From assembly GCA_934561175.1 (NCBI GenBank), contig CAKTFW010000003.1, positions 7,613-71,612 on the forward strand: a stretch of DNA of 64,000 nucleotides. The letters are read 5' to 3'. Origin of the DNA: an uncultured Oscillospiraceae bacterium. Its GTDB lineage: Bacteria > Bacillota > Clostridia > Oscillospirales > Oscillospiraceae. Positions 1 to 8,264 of the stretch are shown piece after piece (the first letter of the stretch is position 1; each line of letters opens with the position of its first letter). The notes below the pieces were generated by a model, which did no database searches, was not told where the DNA came from, and saw nothing but the letters and a program-made list of their open reading frames with translations. The position numbers were made by a program, and so were the translations under genes.

Positions 1-668
1 AAGAACAGATTCATTCTCCGCCGCCCGACACCGCCAAAGACCAGGTTCAGCAGAACCAGTACGACAATCAGCCAGATAATATCCCCAAACCTTTGACTGT
101 GCGCCGATTGCTGCGGCATTTCAGTTGTCTGACCCTGCGGCTGCACTGATGTATCGTCGATGGTAATCCCATAGTAGGACTCGTATTGTGCCAGCAACGC
201 ATCCACCGTTTTGGTCGCTGCAGCATCATAATCGCCGGCGTCAAAATCCGGCCAGCAATCTGTATCCAGGATATCATTTGCCACACCGGCAGAGATATAA
301 TCCTCCAGTCCGGTGCCAACGGTCAGCCAGCCCTTGCCTTCGCCGGTCACCAGCAGCAAAACTGCGCCGTTGTTCTTCGTTTTATCGCCTACGCCCCACT
401 GATTGAGGACCTCATAGGCATACTCCTCTGCATCCAGATCATTGAGGTAATCAATCGTCACCACCACAATCTGACCGCCGCAGGCCGCGTCCAGCGCCTT
501 CACCTTTTTAATGATGGACTGCTCCGTATCGGACGAGAGCACATCGGCGTAATCCGCCACATAGCCGGCCGCCGTCGGCTGAACAATCTCCCGCGAAGCC
601 ATTGCGGGCACCGCAAGCGCCAGCACAAGAATCATCAGCAGCACAAGGGCTGCAAAGCGTCGTTTCAT
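1..668 (-). CDS. TPM-domain membrane protein (YgcG-like), 3' end cut by window edge
   Basis: The frame starts with an N-terminal signal sequence (MKRRFAALVLLMILVLALA) and continues as a TPM (DUF477) domain with a conserved VVVTIDYLND-type strand at about residues 70-80. A hydrophobic segment (IIWLIVVLVLLNLVF) follows near residue 205, then basic residues, and the frame is still open at base 1, so the C-terminus is missing. The ATG overlaps the stop of the upstream LemA-like gene in an ATGA arrangement, so the two are translationally coupled. TPM proteins are found next to LemA in many bacteria; their biochemical role is unsettled and envelope or metal-stress roles have been suggested. Confidence 0.85.
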   Translation of the reverse strand, partial: MKRRFAALVLLMILVLALAVPAMASREIVQPTAAGYVADYADVLSSDTEQSIIKKVKALDAACGGQIVVVTIDYLNDLDAEEYAYEVLNQWGVGDKTKNNGAVLLLVTGEGKGWLTVGTGLEDYISAGVANDILDTDCWPDFDAGDYDAAATKTVDALLAQYESYYGITIDDTSVQPQGQTTEMPQQSAHSQRFGDIIWLIVVLVLLNLVFGGVGRRRMNLF

Positions 669-1201
669 GCAAACTCCTCCAGCGGTTCCGCTGCGCCCAG
701 CAGCCGTACCAGCGGCGCAGACGCAACCGTATCCTGATAATCCCGAACCTGCTCGTTAAATTTGGCGGCCTCGTGGACAATGGTCATTCCCTTCGAAGCA
801 AAATTCTGCAGGTAGCGGGTCCAGTCCGCCGATTCATATCCCGTTTTTTTCAGCGCTGCATCCAGCATATAAACCGCCTCCGTCAGCGTCTCGTTGGCAG
901 CAAACTGGGCGCTGTGCCCCTTGGCGGTATCAAGCGCCAGCCGTGCATCCTGCACCGCTGTGACCGCCTGCTCCGTGCCGTCTGCCGCCGCCGCGATTTT
1001 ACACAGGTTCTGGGCATAGTCCAGCCGATCCGACAAATCTCCGGCGATTCCATATCCCGAACCATCTACGCCGCGCTGGAACATCTGCTCCACCTTTCCG
1101 GCTTCGGCTCCGGCAGAGCGGTGCACGCCAAAAACCGTGGATGCCAGCACGATGACAATCGCCGCTGCAATAGCGAATTTTCGGTTCTGCAACAGGTTCA
1201 A
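665..1201 (-). CDS. LemA-like membrane protein
   Basis: A 178-residue protein with one N-terminal membrane helix (residues about 9-26) followed by a mostly helical soluble region. Order and topology match the LemA family: N-terminal anchor, long helices, and a partner TPM-domain gene immediately downstream. The match is by architecture rather than a strong motif, and the protein is divergent from textbook LemA. It lies 16 bases after the TelA-like gene and overlaps the TPM gene by 4 bases, so it is the third gene of a four-gene operon. Exact function unknown. Confidence 0.7.
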   Translation of the reverse strand: MNLLQNRKFAIAAAIVIVLASTVFGVHRSAGAEAGKVEQMFQRGVDGSGYGIAGDLSDRLDYAQNLCKIAAAADGTEQAVTAVQDARLALDTAKGHSAQFAANETLTEAVYMLDAALKKTGYESADWTRYLQNFASKGMTIVHEAAKFNEQVRDYQDTVASAPLVRLLGAAEPLEEFA

Positions 1202-1217
1202 AGCAACAGGTCCTTTC

Positions 1218-2375
1218 TCAACCGCGCACTTCCAGCAGTTTCTGCTTCAGCTCGCCCTCAATTTTCCGCAGCTCCGTCTCTGCAGCCTGCCGCTTCTGGC
1301 GGCCTTCCGTCTGAATCTGCAGCACTTCGTCCAGCGTAGAGATCAGCTGCTGGTTGGTATGCTGAACCGTCTCAATATCCACAATCGCACGCTCGGACTC
1401 CTTTGCAGTCTCCACCGTGGCGGTCTTGAGCATATCCGCATTCTTTTTCAGCAGCTCGTTGGTCATATCAGACACCGCCCGCTGTGCCTGAATTGCTTCC
1501 TGACTGTGGCGGATACCGAGTGCCAGAACCATCTGCGATTTCCATAGAGGAATCGTATTAACGATGGAAGTCTGAATTTTCTCCGAAATCAGTGTGTCGT
1601 TATTCTGCACCATACGGATCTGCGGACCCATCTGCAGCGAGATGACCCGTGTGATTTCCAGATCGTGCAGTTTCTTCTCAAAACGCTCGCAGAGATTTGC
1701 ATAGTCGTTGGCGCGCTGGGCATCCTCCGGCAGGCCGCTCTGCTTGGCCTTATTATACATCTCAGCCAAGGTGATGGCGCGTTCTGTCTCCAGCTTCTTG
1801 CGTCCGGCCAGAATGTACATGGTCAGCTGTTTATAGTACTCCAGATTTTTCTCATACATCTGATCCAGCAGCGCAACATCCTTGAGCAGGGTAATCTGGT
1901 GCTTTTCCAGGCTTTCGGAAATCCTGTTGACATTTGTCTCCACCTTGGCGTACTTGGCCTTCATCTGTTCTACAGAGCTGCCCGCCTTCTTGAACAGACC
2001 CAAAAAGCCTTTTTTCTCCTCTGTCGCATCAAAGCTCTTCAGTTCGCCGACCAGCCCTGTAATCATGCCGCCGATCTCGCCCATATCCTTGGTGCGCACC
2101 GACTCCAGCGCCGTCTCGGAAAAATCTGCAATATTCTTCTGCGCGCCTGCGCCATACTGCAGAATCTGGTTGGAATTGCTGATATCAATTTTATCGGCAA
2201 AATCCAGCACTGCCTGCTGTTCCTTCTCCGTCAGCGCGCTCATCTCCGGGCCTGCCTCCGGCGCAGGTGCAGGCTGCTCCGCCGTGCTGAGCGCCACCTC
2301 CGGCGTTACCTCCAGCTTCGGCGCTTCGGTCAGATCCGGCGCAAGGGTCAGTTCAGGCAATTTCTCATCCATCAT
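1218..2375 (-). CDS. telA: TelA-family (toxic anion resistance) protein
   Basis: A 385-residue soluble protein. After an acidic, proline-rich N-terminus of about 55 residues it becomes a long alpha-helical protein with the TelA/YceH signature regions: a VGELKSFDAT-type segment followed by a GLFKKAGSSVEQMKAKY-like segment near residue 125, and an IPLWKSQMVLALGI segment near residue 275 that is highly conserved in the family. TelA proteins were first linked to tellurite resistance and recur with XpaC and LemA/TPM genes in envelope-stress operons. The start overlaps the end of the XpaC gene by 11 bases, indicating coupling. Confidence 0.9.
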   Translation of the reverse strand: MMDEKLPELTLAPDLTEAPKLEVTPEVALSTAEQPAPAPEAGPEMSALTEKEQQAVLDFADKIDISNSNQILQYGAGAQKNIADFSETALESVRTKDMGEIGGMITGLVGELKSFDATEEKKGFLGLFKKAGSSVEQMKAKYAKVETNVNRISESLEKHQITLLKDVALLDQMYEKNLEYYKQLTMYILAGRKKLETERAITLAEMYNKAKQSGLPEDAQRANDYANLCERFEKKLHDLEITRVISLQMGPQIRMVQNNDTLISEKIQTSIVNTIPLWKSQMVLALGIRHSQEAIQAQRAVSDMTNELLKKNADMLKTATVETAKESERAIVDIETVQHTNQQLISTLDEVLQIQTEGRQKRQAAETELRKIEGELKQKLLEVRG

Positions 2376-3039
2376 TTCGGCTCCTTCCTGTCACTCGTTC
2401 AAAATCTTTGTGTTCTGTCAGGCCGTTGGACTGAAGCATTTGCTCCATAACCTGAATTTCAGCGGTAATATCCATTACATCGGCAGCGTAGAGTGCATCC
2501 AACTGCCGACGGAATGCCACCAGAATTTTATCCAGCATTCCGGCAATCTGTTCCATCGCGCCCGAAATATTGGCGCCGGCCTGCTGGCCCTGCAAATTCG
2601 CATATTTTTCCAGCAGCGTCAGTGTTGTAGGCAAATAATAGGACAAAAACTGCCGAATCTGCGTCAGTTTCTTCGGATCCTGCTGCACCGCGGCAAAAAT
2701 CTTGCCGGTCAATTGTTCCAATTCATCCAGCTGCGCGCTGATTTTTGGATCCGGAATCGCCGCATTGACCGCCCGGATCTGCTTAAGATACGCCCGCCCC
2801 TGTAGAATCACCTGATCGAGCGCCGCATCACCCGTATCCGGCGCAGCCTCCGGCACCTCAATCACCACGGTCTTACCAGGGAAAAATCGGCGCAGAACCA
2901 CTGCCGCCGCCACGGAAAGCACCGCGCAGAGCGCCAGATGCCACAGCTTGTACATCGGCGCAGCCAGGCACCAGAGCAGCCACACGGCCGCAAAGCCCCA
3001 AACTGGCACTGACGACGGTTTTTTGACTTCCTTCTTCAT
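2365..3039 (-). CDS. XpaC-like membrane protein
   Basis: A 224-residue protein with two adjacent N-terminal membrane helices (about residues 12-30 and 33-50) and a cytoplasmic helical domain. This fits the family named 5-bromo-4-chloroindolyl phosphate hydrolysis protein (XpaC), which is the usual upstream partner of TelA; the enzymatic implication of that name is doubtful. It is the first gene of the operon XpaC-TelA-LemA-TPM. A consensus promoter lies about 40 bases upstream. Family call rests on topology plus TelA neighbourhood. Confidence 0.75.
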   Translation of the reverse strand: MKKEVKKPSSVPVWGFAAVWLLWCLAAPMYKLWHLALCAVLSVAAAVVLRRFFPGKTVVIEVPEAAPDTGDAALDQVILQGRAYLKQIRAVNAAIPDPKISAQLDELEQLTGKIFAAVQQDPKKLTQIRQFLSYYLPTTLTLLEKYANLQGQQAGANISGAMEQIAGMLDKILVAFRRQLDALYAADVMDITAEIQVMEQMLQSNGLTEHKDFERVTGRSRNDG

Positions 3040-3077
3040 GCGTACATCCGCGCCCTTTCCAAGCAGAATTTCTTTTT

Positions 3078-3106
3078 ATTGTATCTTAATTCCATAGCAA
3101 TGTCAA
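3078..3106 (-). promoter_or_regulatory. Promoter of the XpaC-TelA-LemA-TPM operon
   Basis: Read on the minus strand there is a TTGACA -35 box (3101-3106), a 17-bp spacer and a TACAAT -10 box (3078-3083), upstream of the first gene of the operon. Confidence 0.75.
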
Positions 3107-3124
3107 TAATTTCACAAAGTCCTG

Positions 3125-4174
3125 TCAGATCAGCCAACGCCGGACACCCGGAATGCGGCGCAGCACAAGCCAGGTTACAAAACTCAGCACGAATACCGCG
3201 AGCACCAGCAGCGGAATCGACACGAGATACGGCAGCCGCTGCACCGAAAATCCCAGTGCCTGCAAGAGATAAACCCAGAACATATGTACCAGATAAACGC
3301 AAAATGAAGCGCCGGAAATTTGCCGGACGACATCTGGCTTTGCGGGCCGTACGGAGACCAGCCATCCAAAGAGTCCCAATGCATAGAGCGCCGCGCCAGG
3401 CGACATTCCCTCCAGCAGCGCCGTGGCCAGCGCGCCCTGCCGAATGGACAGCCAGGCCGTACCGCCAAAGACAATCATCAGTCCCACACCAGCCATAAGC
3501 TGCGCCGTGCGGCGGCACGGCGGCCAGGTACGCAGATAATAGCCTGCCACACCGTAGCCGATAGCAGAATAGGTCATGTTGATTGCATACTGCAGCGGAA
3601 TCCCTTTAAGCAGGTTCAGCGGCCAGAACTGTCGGGCTGTCGGATAAAAAATACCGAACAGCAGCCAAAGTGCCAAAAGATATTCCAACTCCCGTTTTGT
3701 TGCGCTTCGGACAATCAGGCGCGTCACCGGCAGCCAGAGATAGACCATGATAATAATGTGCAGATAATACAGGTGAAATTCATGCCGGAACAGCAGCACA
3801 TCCTTTCCCGCCTGCACGACAGCCGCCGCAGTCCAGGCGCCTTCCGCCCAGAGATGATAGGCGCGATAGGCCAGCGCCCAGCAAAACAGTGCCGCCAGTA
3901 TGTGCAGCAAATTATGGCCAAACAGTTTTTTGAGCGGATATTCCCGGTTCGGATCCAGCATCATCGCGCCGCTGCACAGAAAAAACAATGGAACGCTCGC
4001 CCGTGAAATACTGCCCCAGAACAGCGCGCCAAACCAGTTCCCTGTGATCCCACCCGGCGTCTGCAGGCCGCCGGCGGAGATATGGATCATCAAAACGCCC
4101 AGGATGGCCACAACTTTCACCAGATCAATTCCGGCAAGGCGGCCCGTGGACACACAGCTTTGTCCGTTTTGCAT
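3125..4174 (-). CDS. Acyltransferase-3 family membrane protein
   Basis: A 349-residue polytopic membrane protein with about ten hydrophobic segments. The beginning (IDLVKVVAILGVLMIHIS) matches the conserved first helix of acyltransferase family 3, which carries a histidine at its end; a further RxxxPLFFLCSG element follows near residue 65. Such enzymes acylate sugars or cell-wall and lipid-linked glycans in the membrane. The ATG at 4174 is chosen because GGGAGG sits 8 bases upstream; a longer frame starting at 4222 lacks a good ribosome site. Single gene, divergent from ilvA. Substrate cannot be told. Confidence 0.85.
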   Translation of the reverse strand: MQNGQSCVSTGRLAGIDLVKVVAILGVLMIHISAGGLQTPGGITGNWFGALFWGSISRASVPLFFLCSGAMMLDPNREYPLKKLFGHNLLHILAALFCWALAYRAYHLWAEGAWTAAAVVQAGKDVLLFRHEFHLYYLHIIIMVYLWLPVTRLIVRSATKRELEYLLALWLLFGIFYPTARQFWPLNLLKGIPLQYAINMTYSAIGYGVAGYYLRTWPPCRRTAQLMAGVGLMIVFGGTAWLSIRQGALATALLEGMSPGAALYALGLFGWLVSVRPAKPDVVRQISGASFCVYLVHMFWVYLLQALGFSVQRLPYLVSIPLLVLAVFVLSFVTWLVLRRIPGVRRWLI

Positions 4175-4202
4175 GGAATCCCTCCCACAAAAAGCTGCAC
4201 CC

Positions 4203-4230
4203 ATTATAGCACACCTTTTCAATCTGTACA
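4203..4230 (-). promoter_or_regulatory. Promoter of the acyltransferase gene
   Basis: Minus strand TGTACA, 16-bp spacer, then TATAAT preceded by TGC (extended -10). It is 29 bases upstream of the chosen start codon. Confidence 0.6.
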
Positions 4231-4236
4231 GCGGAA

Positions 4237-4265
4237 TTGACAGGCCGCCGACTTGGGATTATGAT
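4237..4265 (+). promoter_or_regulatory. Promoter of ilvA
   Basis: TTGACA (4237-4242), 17-bp spacer, TATGAT (4260-4265). The leader to the ilvA start is only about 45 bases, too short for a T-box, so ilvA is not controlled like ilvBN. Confidence 0.75.
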
Positions 4266-4317
4266 AGAAATGCGAAATTATGAATTCACCGGCAACAACA
4301 GCCGAAAAGGAGTATCT

Positions 4318-5541
4318 ATGGCACTGACAATTGAAAATTTCCGGCAGGCGCGGGACCTTCTGTCCGGCATTCTTCTGCCCACCCATCTGATCTACAGCAA
4401 CTATTTTTCCAAAAGCACCGGCGGCCAGGTTTATCTGAAGCCGGAAAATCTGCAGCTCACCGGCGCATATAAGGTTCGCGGCGCATGCTACAAAATCAGC
4501 ACGCTGACGGAAGAAGAAAAGGCACGCGGTCTCGTCACGGCCTCCGCCGGCAACCACGCTCAGGGCGTTGCCTTTGCGGCACAGCACGCCGGAATTCCCG
4601 CCACCATCTGTATGCCGACCACCACGCCGCTGGTCAAGGTGAACAACACCAAGGACTATGGCGCAACCGTTGTGCTGGACGGCGAATGCTTCGACGATGC
4701 GGCGGCCAATGCCGCACGGCTGGCCGAAGAGCAGGGGCTGACCTATGTCCATCCTTTCAATGATCTGTCGGTTGCAGCCGGCCAGGGCACCATTGCCTAT
4801 GAAATTTTCCAGGATCTGCCCGATGTGGACATCATCCTCGTCCCAATCGGCGGCGGTGGTCTGGCCGCCGGTGTCTCCACGCTGACCAAGCTGTTAAACC
4901 CCGGTGTCAAGGTCATCGGCGTGGAACCGGTAGGCGCAGCCTCCATGAAGGCGGCCGTCGCGGCCGGGCATCCCGTGACATTGGAGCACCTGGAAACCAT
5001 TGCAGACGGCGTCGCTGTGCGCACTGTCGGCGACAAGGTGCTCCCCTATGTCGCACAGAATGTGGATGAAATTCTGACCATCCCCGACGAGGAACTGGTC
5101 GAAGCATTCCTGGACATTATGGAAAAGCACAAGCTGGTTGTGGAAAATGCAGGTCTTTTGACCGTCGCCGCCCTCAAGCATCTGGACTGCGCCGGGAAAA
5201 ATGTGGTCTCCGTCCTCTCCGGCGGCAACATGGATGTGATCACCATGTCCTCGTTGGTGCAGAACGGTCTGTTTGACCGCGGCCGGATCTTCACATTCTC
5301 GGTTCTGCTGCCGGATCGTCCCGGCGAGCTGCTGCGGGTGGCCGAAATTGTAGCTGCGCAGCAGGGCAACATTATCAAGCTGGATCACAACCAGTTTGTC
5401 TCGATCAACCGGCAGAGCGCAGTAGAACTGAAGGTCACACTGGAAGCCTTCGGCCATGCCCACAAGGACGCCATCGTACAGGCGCTCTCGGACGCCGGTT
5501 ACCAGGTTCGCCTGGTCAGCGCCTCCGATCTCTGGGATTAA
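4318..5541 (+). CDS. ilvA: Threonine ammonia-lyase (threonine dehydratase)
   Basis: A 407-residue PLP enzyme that deaminates L-threonine to 2-oxobutanoate, the first step to isoleucine. The PLP lysine is in LTGAYKVRGA (near residue 51), the asparagine of SAGNHAQG and the glycine loop GGGGLAAG follow, and a C-terminal ACT-type domain begins near residue 325 (FTFSVLLPDRPGELLRVAEI). One ACT domain at this length is the shorter TdcB-like/IlvA form, so the route could be biosynthetic or catabolic; the many ilv genes nearby favour biosynthesis. Start chosen at 4318 because AAAAGGAG lies 6 bases upstream. Confidence 0.95.
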   Translation: MALTIENFRQARDLLSGILLPTHLIYSNYFSKSTGGQVYLKPENLQLTGAYKVRGACYKISTLTEEEKARGLVTASAGNHAQGVAFAAQHAGIPATICMPTTTPLVKVNNTKDYGATVVLDGECFDDAAANAARLAEEQGLTYVHPFNDLSVAAGQGTIAYEIFQDLPDVDIILVPIGGGGLAAGVSTLTKLLNPGVKVIGVEPVGAASMKAAVAAGHPVTLEHLETIADGVAVRTVGDKVLPYVAQNVDEILTIPDEELVEAFLDIMEKHKLVVENAGLLTVAALKHLDCAGKNVVSVLSGGNMDVITMSSLVQNGLFDRGRIFTFSVLLPDRPGELLRVAEIVAAQQGNIIKLDHNQFVSINRQSAVELKVTLEAFGHAHKDAIVQALSDAGYQVRLVSASDLWD

Positions 5542-5547
5542 CACACT

Positions 5548-5570
5548 GGGGCTGCCGGTCAGGCAGCCCC
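5548..5570 (+). terminator. Hairpin after ilvA
   Basis: A perfect 9-bp stem (GGGGCTGCC/GGCAGCCCC) with a 5-base loop begins 6 bases after the stop codon. No T-run follows, so it may be a weak terminator or an mRNA-end stabiliser. Confidence 0.5.
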
Positions 5571-5683
5571 TATGCAAAGCGGCAGTCCGGCCGGCGCGCA
5601 GGAAGGAGCCTCCCCGGTCAGCTGCCGCATATTCAGTTCTATGCAAAAATACGACCGTTTGTGTCTAGCAGGAGGAAACAATC

Positions 5684-6340
5684 ATGATTAAAGTCGCTCC
5701 CTCGATTCTCTCTGCCGATTTTGTCAATCTGGAGCGGGACATCCGCCATGTGAGTGAGGCCGGCGCCGACTATATCCATGTGGATGTGATGGACGGGCTT
5801 TTCGTCCCCAACATCACCATCGGTATTCCCGTAACCGCTGCCATTTCCCGCATTGCGGACAAACCGCTGGATGTGCACCTGATGATCGACCGTCCAATCC
5901 GCTATGTGGACGACTTCTGCAAAGCAGGCGCTGCTATTTTAACCATTCACATTGAAGCGGATACGCCGGAGAACAATGTAGCCGCGCTCAAGCGCATCCG
6001 GGAAAACGGTGTGCGCGCCGCCATTTCGATCAAGCCCGGCACGCCGGCAGAAGATGCGCTTCCTTATCTTCCCTACTGCGATATGGTTCTGGTCATGACG
6101 GTAGAGCCGGGCTTCGGCGGGCAATCCTTTATGGCAGACATGATGCCGAAGGTCCGCCTGCTGCGCGCGGCCATTGACCGCGAAGTTCCCGGCTGCGAGC
6201 TGGAGGTGGACGGCGGCGTCAACGCAGAAACCGCAAAAATCTGTACCGCTGCAGGCGCTGATGTGCTGGTCGCCGGATCTGCACTCTTCAAAGCGCCTGA
6301 CACTGCCGCCTTCATCCGCAGCGTGAAGGAGACCAAATGA
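5684..6340 (+). CDS. rpe: Ribulose-phosphate 3-epimerase
   Basis: A 218-residue TIM-barrel enzyme that interconverts ribulose 5-phosphate and xylulose 5-phosphate in the pentose phosphate pathway. Family hallmarks are the SILSADF start, the HVDVMDGLFVPN metal-binding segment, LDVHLMI, MTVEPGFGGQ, and EVDGGVN near the phosphate site. The length is typical. AGGAGG is placed 6 bases before the ATG. The stop overlaps the start of the DUF975 gene by 4 bases (ATGA), so the two are coupled. Confidence 0.97.
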   Translation: MIKVAPSILSADFVNLERDIRHVSEAGADYIHVDVMDGLFVPNITIGIPVTAAISRIADKPLDVHLMIDRPIRYVDDFCKAGAAILTIHIEADTPENNVAALKRIRENGVRAAISIKPGTPAEDALPYLPYCDMVLVMTVEPGFGGQSFMADMMPKVRLLRAAIDREVPGCELEVDGGVNAETAKICTAAGADVLVAGSALFKAPDTAAFIRSVKETK

Positions 6341-7107
6341 ACACACGGGAAGTCAAGCTGCGGGCACGCCAACGGCTGCTGCGCACCGATCACCAAGCTG
6401 TCACCCGGCTATTTGTGCTGCTCGGTCTGTCTCCGCTTCTTTTTTACTGCGCCTCTTTTTTCGTCGATCTCTACACGGCCGGCCTGCCCGGCGGATTCTC
6501 CAATATGGGAACCATTCGATCCCTGCGCGGCATCGCCTCTCTCTTCTCCGCGCTGACGACGCTGACCAATCTGGCAATCTCCCTGACAGAATACGGGTAT
6601 CTGTCTTTCTGGCTCAAGCGCAGCCGCGATCTTCCCGCCGACGCCTCCGAGCTGAAGCTGGGATTTCAGCATTTCGGTAAGTTCTGTATGCTGCTGCTGT
6701 TAAACTACGCACTGGTATTCGTGTGGTCACTGCTGTTCTTCATTCCCGGCATTATTGCAACCTACCGCTACCGCATGGCGCCTTATATTCTGATGGACAA
6801 TCCTACCATCACGCCGATGGAGGCCATTCACCGCTCGGCGGAGATGACCCGCGGTAACAAGCACAGTCTGTTTGAGCTGGATCTGCGCTTTTGGTATGTC
6901 CATGTGCTGCTCTATGCCGCCGCACTGCTCTCTTATCTTGACCTGTATCACACCTTTTCCAGCGTCTATGCACCGCTGCTGCTCAATCTCGGCGGCTGTC
7001 TGATTCAGGCGCTTGTGTACCTGTGGCGTTTGCCCTATCTCACGGCGGCAAACACCGAGGCCTACCGCACGCTGTGCGGCGAATCCGGTTCCTCCGCAAA
7101 CATCTGA
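6337..7107 (+). CDS. DUF975-family membrane protein
   Basis: A 256-residue protein with about five or six membrane helices. It carries features seen in the DUF975 family: a conserved FIPGIIATYRYRMAPYIL segment near residue 135 (after a FSLLLIPGI-like helix) followed by a SAEMTRGNK motif. The family is common in Firmicutes and uncharacterised. It is coupled to rpe by a 4-base overlap, which is likely an operon convenience rather than a functional link. Confidence 0.85.
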   Translation: MNTREVKLRARQRLLRTDHQAVTRLFVLLGLSPLLFYCASFFVDLYTAGLPGGFSNMGTIRSLRGIASLFSALTTLTNLAISLTEYGYLSFWLKRSRDLPADASELKLGFQHFGKFCMLLLLNYALVFVWSLLFFIPGIIATYRYRMAPYILMDNPTITPMEAIHRSAEMTRGNKHSLFELDLRFWYVHVLLYAAALLSYLDLYHTFSSVYAPLLLNLGGCLIQALVYLWRLPYLTAANTEAYRTLCGESGSSANI

Positions 7108-7115
7108 AACCAAAA

Positions 7116-7152
7116 GATGCGGCACATCCAGTCTGGATGTGCCGCATCTTTA
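7116..7152 (+). terminator. Terminator of rpe-DUF975
   Basis: A GATGCGGCACATCC/GGATGTGCCGCATC stem (7116-7148) followed by TTTATT; it can also act for the convergent HD gene. Confidence 0.8.
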
Positions 7153-7159
7153 TTGCATC

Positions 7160-7738
7160 TTAAAGTTCCGCCATCTGGGCGGTAATTTCATCCTCGCAGC
7201 CCCGCATGGCTGCAAGGGTTCGCTCCAGCAGTGTGTCCAACTCCCAGCCGAGCTGCTCCGCTCCGGTGCAGATGACATCCCGGCTGCAGCCAGCTGCAAA
7301 CTTCTTATCCTTAAACTTCTTTTTCAGACTGGAAAGCTCCATATCCTTGCAGCTCTTGCTCGGCCGCATTTTTGCCGCAGCACCGATCAGGCCGGTTAGT
7401 TCGTCGGCTGCAAAGAGCACCTTCTCCATCTCGTGCTCCGGCTGCACATCACAGCAGATGCCGTATCCATGACTGGCCACCGCATGGATCAGCCGGTCAC
7501 TGCATCCATGCTCCCGCAGCAGGCTCTGCGCCTTCACACAGTGCTCCTCCGGCCACTGTTCAAAATCAATATCGTGCAGCAGGCCAACCGTCTCCCAGAA
7601 GTTTGCCTCATCGCCATATCCAAGCTCCTCGGCAAAAATACGCATCACTGCACCGACTGTCAGGCCATGCTGCAGGTGAAACGGCTCCTGATTATAGGTT
7701 TTCAGCAGCGCAAGCGCCTCATCCTTCGTCAATTCCAT
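7160..7738 (-). CDS. HD-domain phosphohydrolase-like protein
   Basis: A 192-residue soluble protein with an HD-type metal site: HGLTVG near residue 24, LLHDIDFEQWPEEH near residue 53, and HAVASHGYG near residue 84. This matches a small HD hydrolase group related to HDIG-type putative phosphohydrolases. It sits 3 bases after ilvN, so it is the last gene of the T-box controlled ilvB-ilvN operon. The substrate is unknown; a link to amino acid starvation is suggested only by its position. Confidence 0.8.
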   Translation of the reverse strand: MELTKDEALALLKTYNQEPFHLQHGLTVGAVMRIFAEELGYGDEANFWETVGLLHDIDFEQWPEEHCVKAQSLLREHGCSDRLIHAVASHGYGICCDVQPEHEMEKVLFAADELTGLIGAAAKMRPSKSCKDMELSSLKKKFKDKKFAAGCSRDVICTGAEQLGWELDTLLERTLAAMRGCEDEITAQMAEL

Positions 7739-7741
7739 GGC

Positions 7742-8251
7742 TCAGACCTCGTAGATTGTTTCTTTCCCGCGGGCAAGCGCAACCGTGCCGGTGCGAACCA
7801 GCTCCAGAATTCCAAATCCATCGAGCAGCTTGAGCAGCGCATCACACTTGCCATGATTGCCAGTGACCTCCAATGTCAGCGATTCCGGCGCAACATCAAT
7901 GATCTTCACGCGGAAAATCGAGGCAATCTGGATGACTTCGTCTCTGGTCTCACGGCTCTCCGCCCGCACCTTGACCAGAATCATCTCCCGGCGCACAGAG
8001 CTGTCATTATGCAGCACCTTGACCGAGATGACCGGCAGCAGCTTCGCCAGCTGGCTTGCAATCTGCTCAATCTGCTCCGCGTCTCCGCTGACCAGAATGG
8101 TCATGCGGGAAATCATCGGATCCTCGGTCTCACCGACTGCCAAAGAATCAATATTGTAGCCCTTCCGGGAGAACATCCGGCTCACCTGCGACAGGACACC
8201 GGCTGCATTCTCTACCAGAACGGAAAGGATGGTGGATTTCTTTTCTTCCAT
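7742..8251 (-). CDS. ilvN: Acetolactate synthase small (regulatory) subunit
   Basis: A 169-residue regulatory subunit that binds valine and activates the catalytic subunit. It has an N-terminal ACT domain (STILSVLVENAAGVLSQVSR and GYNIDSLAVG) and the C-terminal IlvN domain (REMILVKV, VTGNHGKCDALL). The start at 8251 has GAGGAGG about 6 bases upstream; it lies 13 bases after the ilvB stop. Transcribed from the T-box promoter with ilvB. Confidence 0.96.
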   Translation of the reverse strand: MEEKKSTILSVLVENAAGVLSQVSRMFSRKGYNIDSLAVGETEDPMISRMTILVSGDAEQIEQIASQLAKLLPVISVKVLHNDSSVRREMILVKVRAESRETRDEVIQIASIFRVKIIDVAPESLTLEVTGNHGKCDALLKLLDGFGILELVRTGTVALARGKETIYEV

Positions 8252-8264
8252 GGTGGGTTCCTCC

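Noticed and set aside
5571..5683. GCGGCAG...CTGCCGC inverted repeat before rpe as a riboswitch
   Set aside because: Only a 7-bp stem with a long loop and no known aptamer pattern.
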